Source of the DNA: Phreatobacter sp.
GTDB lineage: Bacteria > Pseudomonadota > Alphaproteobacteria > Rhizobiales > Phreatobacteraceae
Length of the DNA stretch: 64,000 nucleotides
Assembly (NCBI RefSeq): GCF_027532945.1
Contig: NZ_JAPZTZ010000021.1
Location: 1 to 64,000 of the forward strand
Direction: 5' to 3'
Shown: piece after piece, positions 20,770-30,725 of the stretch
Numbering within the stretch: the stretch's first letter is position 1
How the letters are laid out: each line of letters opens with the position of its first letter
Program-made: the position numbers and the translations under genes
The notes under the pieces: model-generated
Databases searched by the model: none
The model's input: only the letters and a program-made list of their open reading frames with translations
What the model was told of the DNA's origin: nothing

Positions 20770-21287
20770 CCGATCCGGAGATCGACGCGCTCGCAACCGA
20801 GGTTCTTGTCGCCTGCCGCGCGCGAAAGCTGATGGTGGCAACGGCCGAAAGCTGCACCGGCGGCCTCGTCGCCGCAGCGCTGACCGCCATTGCCGGCTCC
20901 TCGGACGTCGTCGACCGCGGCTTCGTCACCTACACCAACGAGGCGAAGCAGGAGATGCTGGGCGTATCCGCGGACATCCTCGCGGCCCATGGCGCCGTCT
21001 CGCCCGAGACGGCGGAGGCCATGGCACGCGGCGCGCTCGCGCGGTCGAGAGCGCAGGTCTCGGTCTCGATCACCGGCATTGCAGGTCCCGGCGGGGCGAC
21101 CCCGGGCAAGCCCGTCGGCCTCGTCCAGTTCGGGGCCTGTAGCGACGATCGCCTGATCCTCAGGGAGCACCGCTTCGGCGCCATCGGTCGCGCCGAGGTG
21201 CGCCGCGCCAGTGTCATGGTCGCGCTCGGACTGCTGCTGGAGCTCGCCGAGCCTCAGGCCGCCGGCGCGGCGCCGGGACGACCGTAG
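20766..21287 (+). CDS. pncC: CinA-family nicotinamide-nucleotide amidohydrolase (PncC)
   Basis: A 173-residue stand-alone CinA C-terminal domain. Characterised members deamidate nicotinamide mononucleotide in NAD salvage. The ATAESCTGG motif (about residues 20-28), the YTNEAK segment and the [15 protein letters not shown] loop are diagnostic. It starts at ATG 20766, overlapping the ispDF stop by four bases. Its 3' end overlaps the convergent coq10-like gene by 34 bases. The N-terminal molybdopterin-binding-like domain of long CinA proteins is absent, as in the enterobacterial short forms. Confidence 0.93.
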   Translation: MTDPEIDALATEVLVACRARKLMVATAESCTGGLVAAALTAIAGSSDVVDRGFVTYTNEAKQEMLGVSADILAAHGAVSPETAEAMARGALARSRAQVSVSITGIAGPGGATPGKPVGLVQFGACSDDRLILREHRFGAIGRAEVRRASVMVALGLLLELAEPQAAGAAPGRP

Positions 21288-21727
21288 ATCTGATCCGCCC
21301 GCGTTTCGAAGGCCTCGGCGAAGCGGCGGAAGGCGGCGTCGAACACCGCGCCCATGACCAGGGCGAGGGCGCGCGACCGGAACTCGTAGTCGATGGAGAA
21401 GGCGACACGCGTCCCCTCCCCGTCCGGCGTGAAGCGCCAGTGGTTCTCGAGGCGGGAGAACGGCCCGTCGATATATTCGGCGATGATATGCAGCCGTGGC
21501 CGATCCAGCGTCACGCGGCTGGTGAAGGTCTCCCGGAGAAGCGCATAGGCGACCGTCATATCGGCGACGAGGATAGACACGCCGTCATCCCCCGCATTGA
21601 CGCGGCGGCGCACCTTCAGCGCCTCGCAGAGCGGCACGAATTGCGGGTATTTATCGATGTCGGCCACGAGGTCGAACATGGCCTCGGGCCGGTGGCCGAC
21701 CCGCCGCTCCGTCTTGAACACGGGCAT
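21254..21727 (-). CDS. COQ10/RatA-family START-domain protein
   Basis: A 157-residue member of the polyketide cyclase/START superfamily, COQ10 branch. Eukaryotic COQ10 binds ubiquinone and supports respiration, while enterobacterial RatA has been described as a translation-interfering toxin. The N-terminal half with the ADIDKYPQFVP segment (about 24-34) is typical of both. In alphaproteobacteria it commonly sits next to lipA, as here (21 bases), which favours a respiratory or quinone role rather than a toxin; no antitoxin-like partner is adjacent. It converges on pncC with a 34-base overlap. Confidence 0.88.
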   Translation of the reverse strand: MPVFKTERRVGHRPEAMFDLVADIDKYPQFVPLCEALKVRRRVNAGDDGVSILVADMTVAYALLRETFTSRVTLDRPRLHIIAEYIDGPFSRLENHWRFTPDGEGTRVAFSIDYEFRSRALALVMGAVFDAAFRRFAEAFETRADQIYGRPGAAPAA

Positions 21728-21748
21728 CGGTTAGCTCCGGTCCCGCCC

Positions 21749-22708
21749 TCAGTGGCCGAGGCGGGCGAGGCGCGCCGCCTTCAGCTTGGCGAAGTCATCG
21801 CCAGCATGGTGTGAGGAACGCGACAGTGGGCTCGACGAGACCAGCAGGAAGCCCTTGGCCATGGCGATCGTCTCATAACCCTTGAACTCGTCGGGCGTGA
21901 CAAAGCGCACGACCTCGTGGTGCTTGCGGGTCGGCTGGAGGTACTGGCCGATCGTCATGAAGTCGACCTCGGCCGAGCGCAGGTCGTCCATCAGCTGCAG
22001 GACCTCGTTCCGCTCCTCGCCGAGGCCGACCATGATGCCGGATTTGGTGAAGATGGTGGGATCGAGCTCCTTCACCCGCTGCAAAAGCCGGATGGAGTGG
22101 AAGTAGCGCGCACCGGGCCGGACCTTCAGGTACTTCGACGGCACGGTCTCGAGATTGTGGTTGAACACGTCGGGGCGCGCGGCGACGACGATCTCGAGGG
22201 CGCCCTCCTTGCGCAGGAAATCAGGGGTCAGCACCTCGATCGTCGTCTTCGGCGAGCGGCGGCGGATGGCATTGATGACGTCGGCGAAATGCTGCGCGCC
22301 GCCATCGGCAAGGTCGTCACGGTCGACCGAGGTGATGACCACATGCTCGAGGCCGAGCTTCTCCACGGCGATCGCGGTGTGTTCGGGCTCGTTCGGGTCG
22401 AGCGCGCCGGGCATGCCGGTTTTGACGTTGCAGAAGGAGCAGGCCCGCGTGCAGGTGTCGCCCATGATCATGAAGGTGGCGTGCTTCTTCTCCCAGCACT
22501 CACCGATATTCGGGCAGCCTGCCTCCTCGCAGACCGTGACGAGCCCGTTTTCCTTCACGATCTTGTGGGTCTCGGCCCATTTCGGCGAGCCCGGCGCCTT
22601 GACGCGGATCCATTCCGGTTTGCGCTGGATCGGCTGGTCGGGCCGATGCGCCTTTTCCGGATGCCGCGGGCGGTTGTCGCGCTTCAGCGTGTCGATGAGT
22701 GTCGCCAT
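21749..22708 (-). CDS. lipA: Lipoyl synthase
   Basis: A radical SAM enzyme inserting two sulfur atoms into octanoyl groups on lipoyl domains of 2-oxoacid dehydrogenases and the glycine cleavage system. It has 319 residues. The auxiliary 4Fe-4S cluster cysteines are C60, C65 and C71, and the radical SAM CxxxCxxC is C86, C90 and C93. The ATG at 22708 gives the family N-terminus; the frame is open further upstream but without similarity. It probably shares a transcript with the coq10-like gene. Confidence 0.97.
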   Translation of the reverse strand: MATLIDTLKRDNRPRHPEKAHRPDQPIQRKPEWIRVKAPGSPKWAETHKIVKENGLVTVCEEAGCPNIGECWEKKHATFMIMGDTCTRACSFCNVKTGMPGALDPNEPEHTAIAVEKLGLEHVVITSVDRDDLADGGAQHFADVINAIRRRSPKTTIEVLTPDFLRKEGALEIVVAARPDVFNHNLETVPSKYLKVRPGARYFHSIRLLQRVKELDPTIFTKSGIMVGLGEERNEVLQLMDDLRSAEVDFMTIGQYLQPTRKHHEVVRFVTPDEFKGYETIAMAKGFLLVSSSPLSRSSHHAGDDFAKLKAARLARLGH

Positions 22709-22757
22709 GCCCCTCATTAGGCAAGCCCGGGCCCGGATAGCAAGAGGATGGCGCGTC

Positions 22758-23408
22758 TCAGGCCGTGGCGGGCAGCAGCCAGATCCCCCAGCGATCCTCG
22801 ACCTTCCGGCCGCCGGCGGCGACCACGAGCTCGCCAATGGCGTCCTTCTGCCGGGAGCCGAAATGCTGGAAGATGACCGCCTTGCGGGCGTGGCGGCGCA
22901 GGGCGGCGATGAAGCCGAGCTTGCGCGAGCGAAAGATCCAGGACTGGCTCCACGCGTGGTTGGCGAGGGGGCCGACATAGTAGAGGCACTCGCAGACGAG
23001 CAGCACGTCTGGCCTGGGAATCGGTAGGCCAATGGCGGGATCGTCGTACAGGCGCGTCAGGTCGAAGGCCGCGAACGATCCCGACAGCGCGCCCCGCGCC
23101 CTGTCGAGCGCGACCTCGGACAGGTCGCATCCCGAGAGGTTGGCCACGCCGAGGCGGTCCGCCACGCGGCCCAGTGCATAGCCTTCATAGACGCTGACGT
23201 CGCCGAGGCTGGCGCAGTCTCCGACCTCGCGGCGGATGACTTCGGCGATGGCATCCATGCGCTCATCGCCATAGTCCCGCATGTGGTAGAAGTCCGGGTA
23301 TGCCGCGAACAGCCGGTCGAGGACACAGGCGCGCGGACGTCCAAGAAGGGTCGCGACGGCATAATCGACACGCGCCCGCGCGCCCCGCCAGGCTGAAACC
23401 GCCGCCAT
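22758..23408 (-). CDS. Putative SAM-dependent methyltransferase
   Basis: A 216-residue protein with class I methyltransferase features. [17 protein letters not shown] (about 71-87) could be motif I, although the glycine-rich loop is divergent. [13 protein letters not shown] (93-105) looks like the acidic loop after beta-2, and [13 protein letters not shown] (134-146) looks like the motif IV strand. The substrate is unknown. It sits alone between lipA and the purine operon on the same strand, 49 bases upstream of lipA. I regard the fold assignment as probable and the function as open. Confidence 0.6.
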   Translation of the reverse strand: MAAVSAWRGARARVDYAVATLLGRPRACVLDRLFAAYPDFYHMRDYGDERMDAIAEVIRREVGDCASLGDVSVYEGYALGRVADRLGVANLSGCDLSEVALDRARGALSGSFAAFDLTRLYDDPAIGLPIPRPDVLLVCECLYYVGPLANHAWSQSWIFRSRKLGFIAALRRHARKAVIFQHFGSRQKDAIGELVVAAGGRKVEDRWGIWLLPATA

Positions 23409-23514
23409 ATGCCCCGCCGCCCTTGCCGCCCTTCTCAGGCGGTATTTCGGTCGAGGGCGATATCGACGGCGATGTCGGATGGAAACGCGTCACGCTGACG
23501 CAGCGTCAGGCGGG

Positions 23515-24786
23515 TCAGGGGCGCGCCGGTGGCCGGAACCCCTCGATGAAGCGGATGAGTGTCGCGACGGCTGCGCCCATGTCAGGCACGGTCGCGGATT
23601 CCAGTGGATTGTGGCTGATCCCGCGCTCGCACCGCACGAAAAGCATGGCGAAGTCGGTCATTCCCACCATGGCCTGCCCGTCATGGCCGGCGCCCGAGAC
23701 GAGGCGCGGTGGGCTGAAACCAAGGCTCGCCGCACCGGCTGCGAGCTGGTCCTGTAGCCAGGGCGCGCAGGCCGCCGTCGGGCAGTCGTGATATGTCTCG
23801 AAGGCGACGGCACAGCCCCGCGCGCCGGCAAGCGCCTCGGCCTTGCGCAGGAACTGGTCGAGCGCCTTGTGGCGCGGCGCATCGGCGGCGGCGCGCAGGT
23901 CGAGGACGAACTCGACACGGTCGGGGATGACGTTGATCGCGCCCGGCTTCACCGCGATCTGGCCGACGGTCGCGACCATGGAGGCCTCGGGGTGGGCCTT
24001 CGCGATGGCCTCGGCCGCCAGCATCATCTCCGACGCGGCGAGCAGGGCGTCCTGCCGCAGCCCCATCGGCACAGTGCCGGCATGGCCCGCCATTCCGGTG
24101 ATGGTGACGCGGGTGCGGAACTGACCGGCGATGGAGGTCACGACCCCCAGCGGCACATCGGCATGTTCGAGCACCGGTCCCTGTTCGATATGCACCTCGA
24201 CATAGGCGAGCGCCTCGTCGCGGCTGATCGCTGCAGCCGGAATCCCGGCCGTGTCGAGGCCATAGGCCTGCATGGCATCGCGCAGGCTGACGCCGTCGCG
24301 ATCCTTGCCCTCGAGCCAAGAGGGCTCGAACTGGCCGGCAACCGCGGCCGAGGAGGAGAGGACAGTGGGAAAGCGCACGCCCTCCTCGTCGCCGAATGCC
24401 AGCACGTCAATGGCGAAGGGCATTTGCCGACCGAGGTCGCGGAAGTGCTCCACAGCGAGGATCCCGCAGACGACGCCAAGCATGCCGTCATACTTGCCGG
24501 CATTGATCACCGTGTCGATATGCGAGCCGATAAGCAGCCGCGGCACGGCATTCGCGCCCGCCTCCTCTCCCGCCATGGCGTAATGGCCGCGCACCGTGCC
24601 GAGCGCATCCTCGGCGGTCGCCATGCCGGCTTCGGCCATCCACTGCGCGACCAGATGGGCGGCGCGCTTGTGCTCGGGCGTCAGGAAGCGCCGCGTGAGG
24701 CGATCCGGCTCCTCGGAGATGGCGGCGAGTTCGTCCAGCATGGCCTCGGCACGTCGGCCGAGACGGTCAATGTCGAGGGATGTCAT
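23515..24786 (-). CDS. allC: Allantoate amidohydrolase (M20-type hydantoinase/carbamoylase family)
   Basis: A dinuclear metal hydrolase of the M20/allantoate amidohydrolase family, 423 residues, expected to convert allantoate to ureidoglycine, CO2 and ammonia. Metal-site segments visible are SHIDTV (93-98) followed by GKYDGMLG, then DEEGVRF, EVHIEQGPVLE and the late SHNPLES. The family also includes N-carbamoyl-L-amino-acid hydrolases and beta-ureidopropionase, but its place as last gene of a xanthine/urate operon, overlapping puuD by four bases, supports the allantoate role. Confidence 0.9.
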   Translation of the reverse strand: MTSLDIDRLGRRAEAMLDELAAISEEPDRLTRRFLTPEHKRAAHLVAQWMAEAGMATAEDALGTVRGHYAMAGEEAGANAVPRLLIGSHIDTVINAGKYDGMLGVVCGILAVEHFRDLGRQMPFAIDVLAFGDEEGVRFPTVLSSSAAVAGQFEPSWLEGKDRDGVSLRDAMQAYGLDTAGIPAAAISRDEALAYVEVHIEQGPVLEHADVPLGVVTSIAGQFRTRVTITGMAGHAGTVPMGLRQDALLAASEMMLAAEAIAKAHPEASMVATVGQIAVKPGAINVIPDRVEFVLDLRAAADAPRHKALDQFLRKAEALAGARGCAVAFETYHDCPTAACAPWLQDQLAAGAASLGFSPPRLVSGAGHDGQAMVGMTDFAMLFVRCERGISHNPLESATVPDMGAAVATLIRFIEGFRPPARP

Positions 24787-25973
24787 CGAAGGGCTGCGAG
24801 ATAGGCGCCGAGAGCGGCGCGGTCCTGGTCGGTCATGTTGGTGCTGTTGCCGAGCGGCATGGCCTTCGACTGCACGGACTGCTGCACCACCCCGGCGGCG
24901 AAGCGCTTTAGGTCGGCGGCCGTCTCCAGCACCACGTTCTTCGGCGGCTCCTTGAAGCTCTCATGCGTCGGACGGCGCGCATGACAGGCGACACAGTGGG
25001 TCGAGACGATCTGCAGCGCCTGCGTCTCCGTCACCCGGCCGGCCGCCGCGAGGTCGAGCTGGGGCCGCTGCGAGGTCACGAAAATGGCGAGCAGCAGCGA
25101 CACCGCCGCCACCGGCACGGCCCAGCCATAGCTCTGCCGGGGATCATGCGCCTCGTGACGGTTCAGCGTGTGCTGCACCAGTGCTCCGGTGACGAGGATG
25201 AAGGCGACGACCAGCCAGGAATGAGGATGGGCGTAGAGCATCGGATAATGGTTCGAGACCATCATCAAGAGGACCGGCAGGGTCAGGTAGTTGTTATGGG
25301 TCGAGCGGGTCTTGCCGATCTTGCCGTATTTCGGATCGGGCTTGCGGCCCGCGATGAGGTCGGCGACGACGATCCGCTGGTTCGGGATGATCACCAGGAA
25401 GACGTTGGCCGCCATGATCGTGCCGACGAAGACACCGACATGGATGAAGGCGCCGCGGCCAGAGAAAACCTGCGAGAACGCCCAGGCGGCCCCCACCACC
25501 ATCACGAAGACGATCAGCGCCAGTACCGGCGGATGGTTCGCCAGCGGCGACTTGCAGAGCGTGTCGTAGAGCAGCCAGCCGATGACAATGGAGGCGAGGG
25601 ACAGGCCGATGGCCTGGGCGGGCGAGATATCGGCGACCGCCGGGTCGATAAGGAAGCCGCGGGCGTTGAGATAGTACTGGGCCACGAGCAGCACGAAGCC
25701 GGAGACCCAGGTCAGATAGGCGGCCCAGCGGTGCCAGAGCAGATCCGGCGGCAGGTTGTCGGGCGCCACGAGATATTTCTGCACGTGGTAGAAGCCGCCG
25801 CCATGGACCTCCCAGGCGACGCCATCGGCGCCCGCCGCACCCGGCGCTTTCTGCTTCAGGCTGTAGTCCAGCGACATGAAGTAGAAGCTGGTGCCGATCC
25901 AGGTGATCCCGGCGGTGATGTGGAACCAGCGCGAGAGCAGGTTGAACCAGTCAGTGGCGAGGGCGAGATCCAT
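24783..25973 (-). CDS. puuD: Membrane urate hydroxylase PuuD with cytochrome c domain
   Basis: An integral membrane enzyme converting urate to 5-hydroxyisourate with electrons passing to its own cytochrome c, a non-oxygen-donating alternative to uricase. It has 396 residues. The N-terminal two thirds contain about eight to nine hydrophobic helices, starting with the WFNLLSRWFHITAGITWIG region, and resemble DUF989. The C-terminal domain carries a haem-binding CVACH (327-331) and a later Met-containing segment (KAMPLGNSTNMT). The neighbours xdhABC and uraH supply urate and use its product. It is 18 bases downstream of xdhC and overlaps allC (ATGA). Confidence 0.94.
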   Translation of the reverse strand: MDLALATDWFNLLSRWFHITAGITWIGTSFYFMSLDYSLKQKAPGAAGADGVAWEVHGGGFYHVQKYLVAPDNLPPDLLWHRWAAYLTWVSGFVLLVAQYYLNARGFLIDPAVADISPAQAIGLSLASIVIGWLLYDTLCKSPLANHPPVLALIVFVMVVGAAWAFSQVFSGRGAFIHVGVFVGTIMAANVFLVIIPNQRIVVADLIAGRKPDPKYGKIGKTRSTHNNYLTLPVLLMMVSNHYPMLYAHPHSWLVVAFILVTGALVQHTLNRHEAHDPRQSYGWAVPVAAVSLLLAIFVTSQRPQLDLAAAGRVTETQALQIVSTHCVACHARRPTHESFKEPPKNVVLETAADLKRFAAGVVQQSVQSKAMPLGNSTNMTDQDRAALGAYLAALR

Positions 25974-25991
25974 GGGTCTCCGGTGGCGGTC

Positions 25992-26948
25992 CTAGGCGCT
26001 GGTCCGCCGGGCGGCGGTCTTGCTGTTGATGGAGCGGGCTTGCGCCAAGATCAAGCATTCCGCAGCAACGGAGGCCGCTATCACCGCAGGCTCCTTGCCG
26101 GCAAGGCCGGCGATGCCGATCGGGCACCGCAGCGAGCGCTGCGCCTCGGCGGCCAGCCCCATATCCGCCAAGCGGCTCATGAAACGGGCGCGCTTCGTCG
26201 CCGAACCGATGAGCCCGACATGGGGGAACCGTTCCGACCGCAGCGCCGCCGCGACCAGCGCCAGATCGAGCGCGTGGCTGTGGGTCATGACGAGGACCTG
26301 CGCCCCGTCGGGAAGGGCGCCGAGCGCCTCCTCCGAGGGGCCTGACAGGCAGGTCACCACGCCGGCGATCACCGCCGGAAACGCGCCGGGCCGCTCGTCG
26401 TGCCAGACGACGCTGAGCGGCAGCGGAGCCAGTGCCAGGACCAGCGCCTTCCCGACATGGCCGGCGCCAAACAGGCCGATCACCGGCAGCCGATCGCCGA
26501 AAGTCTCGGTGAGACCACCGCGTGGCGCGTCCTGTCCGTCGGGGAGGATCGTCCGGGCGAAACGGGCCTCACCGATCACCGTGGCCGTTCGAAAAGGTCC
26601 CCGCCGCTCGGCAGCAGCGAGAGGCGCGACATCCGCCGCGTTGGCCGCTGTGTAGAGCTCGAAACCGAGCGTCACTTGGCCGCCGCAGCACTGGCCGAGA
26701 TTGGGGCCGAGCGCCTCGTCGCGGGTCGCCGCCATCCGCTCCCGCCGCGCCAGCATGCGCTGCGCCTCGGCCAGCGCCTGCCATTCCAGCGTGCCGCCGC
26801 CGATCGTTCCGTGGAAGCGCCCATCGGGCCGGACGAGCATCCGCGCCCCCGCCTCGCGCGGCACCGATCCGCGCGTCGACAGCACGGTGACGAGGACGCA
26901 GGCGCCCTCCTCCGCCACCAGGCTCTCGATGCGCGGCCAGACGTCCAT
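25992..26948 (-). CDS. xdhC: Xanthine dehydrogenase accessory protein XdhC
   Basis: A molybdenum-cofactor chaperone that binds Moco, promotes its sulfuration and inserts it into XdhB. It has 318 residues. The N-terminal XdhC/CoxI domain includes STRGSVPREAGARM (24-37) and GTIGGGTLEW (47-56), and GQCCGGQV further on contains the conserved cysteines. The C-terminal part is a Rossmann-like domain beginning around VIGLFGAGHVGKAL. It starts 2 bases after the xdhB stop codon. Confidence 0.95.
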   Translation of the reverse strand: MDVWPRIESLVAEEGACVLVTVLSTRGSVPREAGARMLVRPDGRFHGTIGGGTLEWQALAEAQRMLARRERMAATRDEALGPNLGQCCGGQVTLGFELYTAANAADVAPLAAAERRGPFRTATVIGEARFARTILPDGQDAPRGGLTETFGDRLPVIGLFGAGHVGKALVLALAPLPLSVVWHDERPGAFPAVIAGVVTCLSGPSEEALGALPDGAQVLVMTHSHALDLALVAAALRSERFPHVGLIGSATKRARFMSRLADMGLAAEAQRSLRCPIGIAGLAGKEPAVIAASVAAECLILAQARSINSKTAARRTSA

Positions 26949-26950
26949 GG

Positions 26951-29263
26951 TCAGCGCCCCCTCACCTGCGCCATGCAGGCCTTGAGGATCGCCTCGGGCG
27001 TCGCCGGCGCATCGAGCGCCACGGCGCGACCCGGCGCCAGAGCGTGGACGGCATCTGCAATGGCGCAGAACGCCGAATTGGCAAGCATCAGCGGCGGTTC
27101 GCCGATGGCCTTGGAGCGGTGGACCGTCTCCTCCCGGTTGGGATTGTCGAAGAAGGCGACGCGGAAATCCGCCGGCACATCGCGCGCGGTGGGGATCTTG
27201 TAGGTCGAGGGCGCGTGGGTGCGCAGCCGGCCCTTCGCGTCGAAGACCAGTTCTTCCATGGTGAGCCAGCCCATGCCCTGGACGAAGCCGCCTTCGATCT
27301 GGCCGATATCGATGGCCGGGTTCAGCGACCGGCCTGCATCATGAAGGATATCGACCCGGTCGAGGGTGAACTCGCCGGTGAGCGTGTCGATCGTCACCTC
27401 CGAGCATGAGGCACCATAGGCGAAATAGAAGAACGGCCGGCCGGTGGCCTTGGGCCGGTCCCAGGTGATCTTAGGCGTCGCATAGAAGCCGGCGGCGGAG
27501 AGATGAGTGCGGGCCAGATAGGCCTTTTTCACCACCTCCGGGAAGGACAGGCTCCTGTCGCCTGACCAGACCCGGTCATCGCGGAAGACGATGCTTGCCA
27601 CGGGCACCTGCCAGTCGCGGGCGATGAACTCGGCAAGCCGCTCGCGGATCTCCTGCGCCGCCTTCTTCGCCGCCATGCCGTTCATGTCGGTGCCCGAAGA
27701 GGCCGCCGTCGGCGAGGTGTTCGGCACCTTGCCGGTATGGGTGGCGGTGATGCGGACGCGGTCGAGGTCGATACCGAATTCGTCAGCGACGATCTGCGCC
27801 ACCTTGACGAAAAGCCCCTGCCCCATCTCCGTCCCGCCGTGGTTCAGGTGCACGGAGCCGTCCTGATAAACATGGACCAGTGCGCCGGCCTGGTTAAGGA
27901 AGGTGGTGGTGAAGGAGATGCCGAACTTCACCGGGGTGAGGGACAGGCCCTTCTTCAGGATGCGCGAACCGGCGTTTAAGGCGGCAAGGGCCTGCCGGCG
28001 CGCGCGATAATCGCTCGACGTCTCGAGCTGGCGCATCAGCGCCTCCGCGACATTGTCCTCGACGGTCATGCCGTAGGGCGTGATGTTCCGGTCGCTCGTG
28101 CCGTAGAGATTGGCGTAGCGGATATCGAGCGGGTCGCGGCCGGTCGCCCAGGCGATCTCGTCCATCAGCCGTTCGGCGAAGACCATGCCCTGCGGCCCGC
28201 CGAAGCCGCGGAACGCTGTGTTGGAGACCGTGTGGGTCTTCAGCCGTCGCGAGGCAATGTGCACCTGCGGATAGAAATAGGCATTGTCGGCATGGAACAT
28301 CGTCCGGTCGTTGATGGACGAGGACAGGTCGTGGCTGTAGCCACAGCGGCCGGCAAAGGCGACGTCCACCGCCTCGATCCGCCCCTCGCCATCATGGGCG
28401 GCGCGGTAGGTGACGAGGAAGTCGTGGCGCTTGCCGGTCATGGCGAAATCGTCGTCGCGATCGAGCCGCACCTTCGCCGGCCGGCCGGTCACCTGGGCCG
28501 CGAGCGCGGCCATGGCGGCCCAGTGGCTCGCCTGGCTCTCCTTGCCACCGAAGCCGCCACCCATGCGCCGGACCACCACCTCGACCGCCGCGTCGGCCAG
28601 GCCGAGGACGCGGGCGACGACATGCTGCACCTCGCTCGGATGCTGGGTCGACGAATGGACGGTGAACGTGCCGTCCTCGCCGGGCACGGCGAGAGCTGCT
28701 TGCCCCTCGAGGTAGAAATGCTCCTGGCCGCCGATGCGGAGGCTGCCGGCGACTGGCACGTGCGCTGATGCGATCAAGGCCTCCGGCTCGCCGCGGCGGA
28801 AGGCGTATGGGGGCATGATGTCGGCATCGGCCTTGAGGGCGTCGGCAACATCCACCAGCGGTGTCTCCTCGGCCGTCTCGATGATTGCGAGCCGCGCCGC
28901 CCGCCGCGCTACATCCCGCGTCTCGGCCACTACCGCGAAGACCGGCTGGCCATGGAATTCGACCGTGGTCGCCGCAAAAAGCGGATCGTCGCCGGCGACC
29001 GGGCTGACGTCGTTCTTGGCCGGGATATCGGCCGCGGTCAGGACCGCGACGACGCCCGGAGCGGAGCGAACGGCCGTCAGATCCAGCCGCGTGATCCTGC
29101 CATGGGCCACGGGAGCGCCGCCGGGGACGACATGGACGGTGCCATCGGGCTCCAGGATGTCGTCGATATAGGGCGCATTGCCCTGCACGTGCCGGTCGGC
29201 CGCGTCGTGGCGGATCGGCTTGCGGACATGGCGCAGGGTCTCGGTCTCGGGGTCAGGCCGCAT
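26951..29263 (-). CDS. xdhB: Xanthine dehydrogenase, molybdopterin-binding subunit
   Basis: The large catalytic subunit that hydroxylates hypoxanthine and xanthine to urate at a Mo centre. It has 770 residues, normal for bacterial XdhB. Diagnostic segments include GGQEHFYLEGQ with the substrate-orienting Glu, RRMGGGFGGKE for Moco contact, FRGFGGPQG with the substrate-binding Arg, and GEPPLML near the C-terminus with the general-base Glu. It overlaps the 3' end of xdhA by 11 bases. Confidence 0.97.
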   Translation of the reverse strand: MRPDPETETLRHVRKPIRHDAADRHVQGNAPYIDDILEPDGTVHVVPGGAPVAHGRITRLDLTAVRSAPGVVAVLTAADIPAKNDVSPVAGDDPLFAATTVEFHGQPVFAVVAETRDVARRAARLAIIETAEETPLVDVADALKADADIMPPYAFRRGEPEALIASAHVPVAGSLRIGGQEHFYLEGQAALAVPGEDGTFTVHSSTQHPSEVQHVVARVLGLADAAVEVVVRRMGGGFGGKESQASHWAAMAALAAQVTGRPAKVRLDRDDDFAMTGKRHDFLVTYRAAHDGEGRIEAVDVAFAGRCGYSHDLSSSINDRTMFHADNAYFYPQVHIASRRLKTHTVSNTAFRGFGGPQGMVFAERLMDEIAWATGRDPLDIRYANLYGTSDRNITPYGMTVEDNVAEALMRQLETSSDYRARRQALAALNAGSRILKKGLSLTPVKFGISFTTTFLNQAGALVHVYQDGSVHLNHGGTEMGQGLFVKVAQIVADEFGIDLDRVRITATHTGKVPNTSPTAASSGTDMNGMAAKKAAQEIRERLAEFIARDWQVPVASIVFRDDRVWSGDRSLSFPEVVKKAYLARTHLSAAGFYATPKITWDRPKATGRPFFYFAYGASCSEVTIDTLTGEFTLDRVDILHDAGRSLNPAIDIGQIEGGFVQGMGWLTMEELVFDAKGRLRTHAPSTYKIPTARDVPADFRVAFFDNPNREETVHRSKAIGEPPLMLANSAFCAIADAVHALAPGRAVALDAPATPEAILKACMAQVRGR

Positions 29264-30725
29264 GGGCGCCTCCCCTCAACGGCTGGATGCGGGTCGAGCT
29301 CCGCTCACCCGCGGCGATTTCGGCAAGCGCCTTGCGGATGAGGTTGCCGGCGACGGTGAGTCGGTAGGCGGCCGAGGCGCGGTGATCGTCGAGCGGCGTG
29401 AAGTCCTCTGCCAGCCGCGCCACCACGGACGTGATCGCCTCCTCATCGGTGACGGCGAGGCCGGCCAGCGCCGCCTCCACCGTTGTGGCCCGCTTGGGGA
29501 TTCCCGCCATGCCGCCGAAGGCGATGCGCATGCGAGCGATGCGGCCAGCCTCCAGCGTCACCGCCAGCGCCATCATGACGGAGGAAATGTCCTGGTCGAA
29601 CCGCTTGGCGATCTTGAAGACGCGCAGATCTGTCGCGGCGGCCGGTTTCGGCACGATGATCCGCGTCAGAACATCGCCCGGCGCCCGGTCCTGCCGGCCA
29701 TAGGCGAGGAAGAACTTTTCGATCGGCACCTGCCGGACATCCGCGCCCTTTCGGAGTTCGACCGTCGCGCCAAGCGCGATGAGGAGCGGCGGTGTGTCGC
29801 CAATGGGCGAGCCGTTCGCCACGTTTCCGCCGATCGTGCCGGCGGCGCGCACCTGGGCCGAGCCAAGACGCTCCAGCAGCAGGGCGACATCGGGGTCGAA
29901 GGCCGACAGCGCCTCGTTCGCTTCGGCATAGGTCACCGCAGCGCCGATCGACAGCATCGCGCCATCATCGGTCATCCGCCGCAGTTCGGCGACGCGGCCG
30001 GTATGGACGATCTTCGGCAGCGTCCTGAGCTGCTTGGTGATCCACAGGCCGACATCCGTGCCGCCGCCGAGCAGCGTCGCGTCGGGATGGGCCTCCATGA
30101 GCGCGCAGAGCGCGTCGAGGCTGGCCGGCGCAGCGAAGAAACCGTCCCCGTCGCTGACAAGCAGATCCGCATCGTCCTGCAGTGCCTGCAGCTTCGAAAA
30201 GGTCTCCGCAGCCCGTGCCGTGAATCGGTCGTCGGGCGTCGCGGCGGCGGCCAGAGCCGCATCGACGATCGGTCGATAGCCCGTGCAGCGGCAGAGATTG
30301 CCGGAAATGCGCGACAGCACGGCCTCGCGGTCCGCTCCGCCCCCCTCCTGGTGGAGCGTGAACAGGCTCATGACGAAGCCCGGCGTGCAGAAGCCGCATT
30401 GCGAGCCGTGATGGTCCACCAATGCCTGCTGGACCGGGTGGAGACGGCCGCCGACGGCGAGATCCTCCACCGTCACGAGCTCGGCGCCGTCGAGCTGACC
30501 GACGAGCAGGATGCAGGCATTGGCGGGCTCATAGACGAGCCGCCCGTCCTTCACCCGGCCAAGGGCCACGGTGCAGGCACCGCAATCGCCTTCGCCGCAG
30601 CCCTCCTTGGTGCCGGTGAGTCGCTTGTCGAGCCTCAGCCAGTCGAGGACCGTGGTCATGGGCGGGAGGGTGGTGATCTCCACCACCGCGCCGCGGTGGA
30701 GGAAGCGGAGCGGGCGCGTCGTCAT
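29253..30725 (-). CDS. xdhA: Xanthine dehydrogenase, FeS/FAD subunit
   Basis: The electron-transfer subunit carrying two [2Fe-2S] clusters and FAD, passing electrons from the Mo site to NAD+. It has 490 residues. The plant-type cluster motif CGEGDCGAC lies around residues 43-51, and the second cluster uses CGFCTPG and LCRCTGY. The FAD domain shows LLGGGTDVGLW and AGTIGGNVANGSPIGD. The start at 30725 overlaps the uraH stop by four bases. Confidence 0.97.
   Translation of the reverse strand: MTTRPLRFLHRGAVVEITTLPPMTTVLDWLRLDKRLTGTKEGCGEGDCGACTVALGRVKDGRLVYEPANACILLVGQLDGAELVTVEDLAVGGRLHPVQQALVDHHGSQCGFCTPGFVMSLFTLHQEGGGADREAVLSRISGNLCRCTGYRPIVDAALAAAATPDDRFTARAAETFSKLQALQDDADLLVSDGDGFFAAPASLDALCALMEAHPDATLLGGGTDVGLWITKQLRTLPKIVHTGRVAELRRMTDDGAMLSIGAAVTYAEANEALSAFDPDVALLLERLGSAQVRAAGTIGGNVANGSPIGDTPPLLIALGATVELRKGADVRQVPIEKFFLAYGRQDRAPGDVLTRIIVPKPAAATDLRVFKIAKRFDQDISSVMMALAVTLEAGRIARMRIAFGGMAGIPKRATTVEAALAGLAVTDEEAITSVVARLAEDFTPLDDHRASAAYRLTVAGNLIRKALAEIAAGERSSTRIQPLRGGAHAA

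Noticed and set aside
21254-21727. RatA-type toxin of a toxin-antitoxin module
   Set aside because: No antitoxin-like partner is adjacent, and the position beside lipA is the usual one for the COQ10-like housekeeping gene.
23409-23514. Possible small gene between allC and the methyltransferase gene
   Set aside because: The frames crossing it are continuations of antisense frames with no ribosome-binding site or recognisable product.
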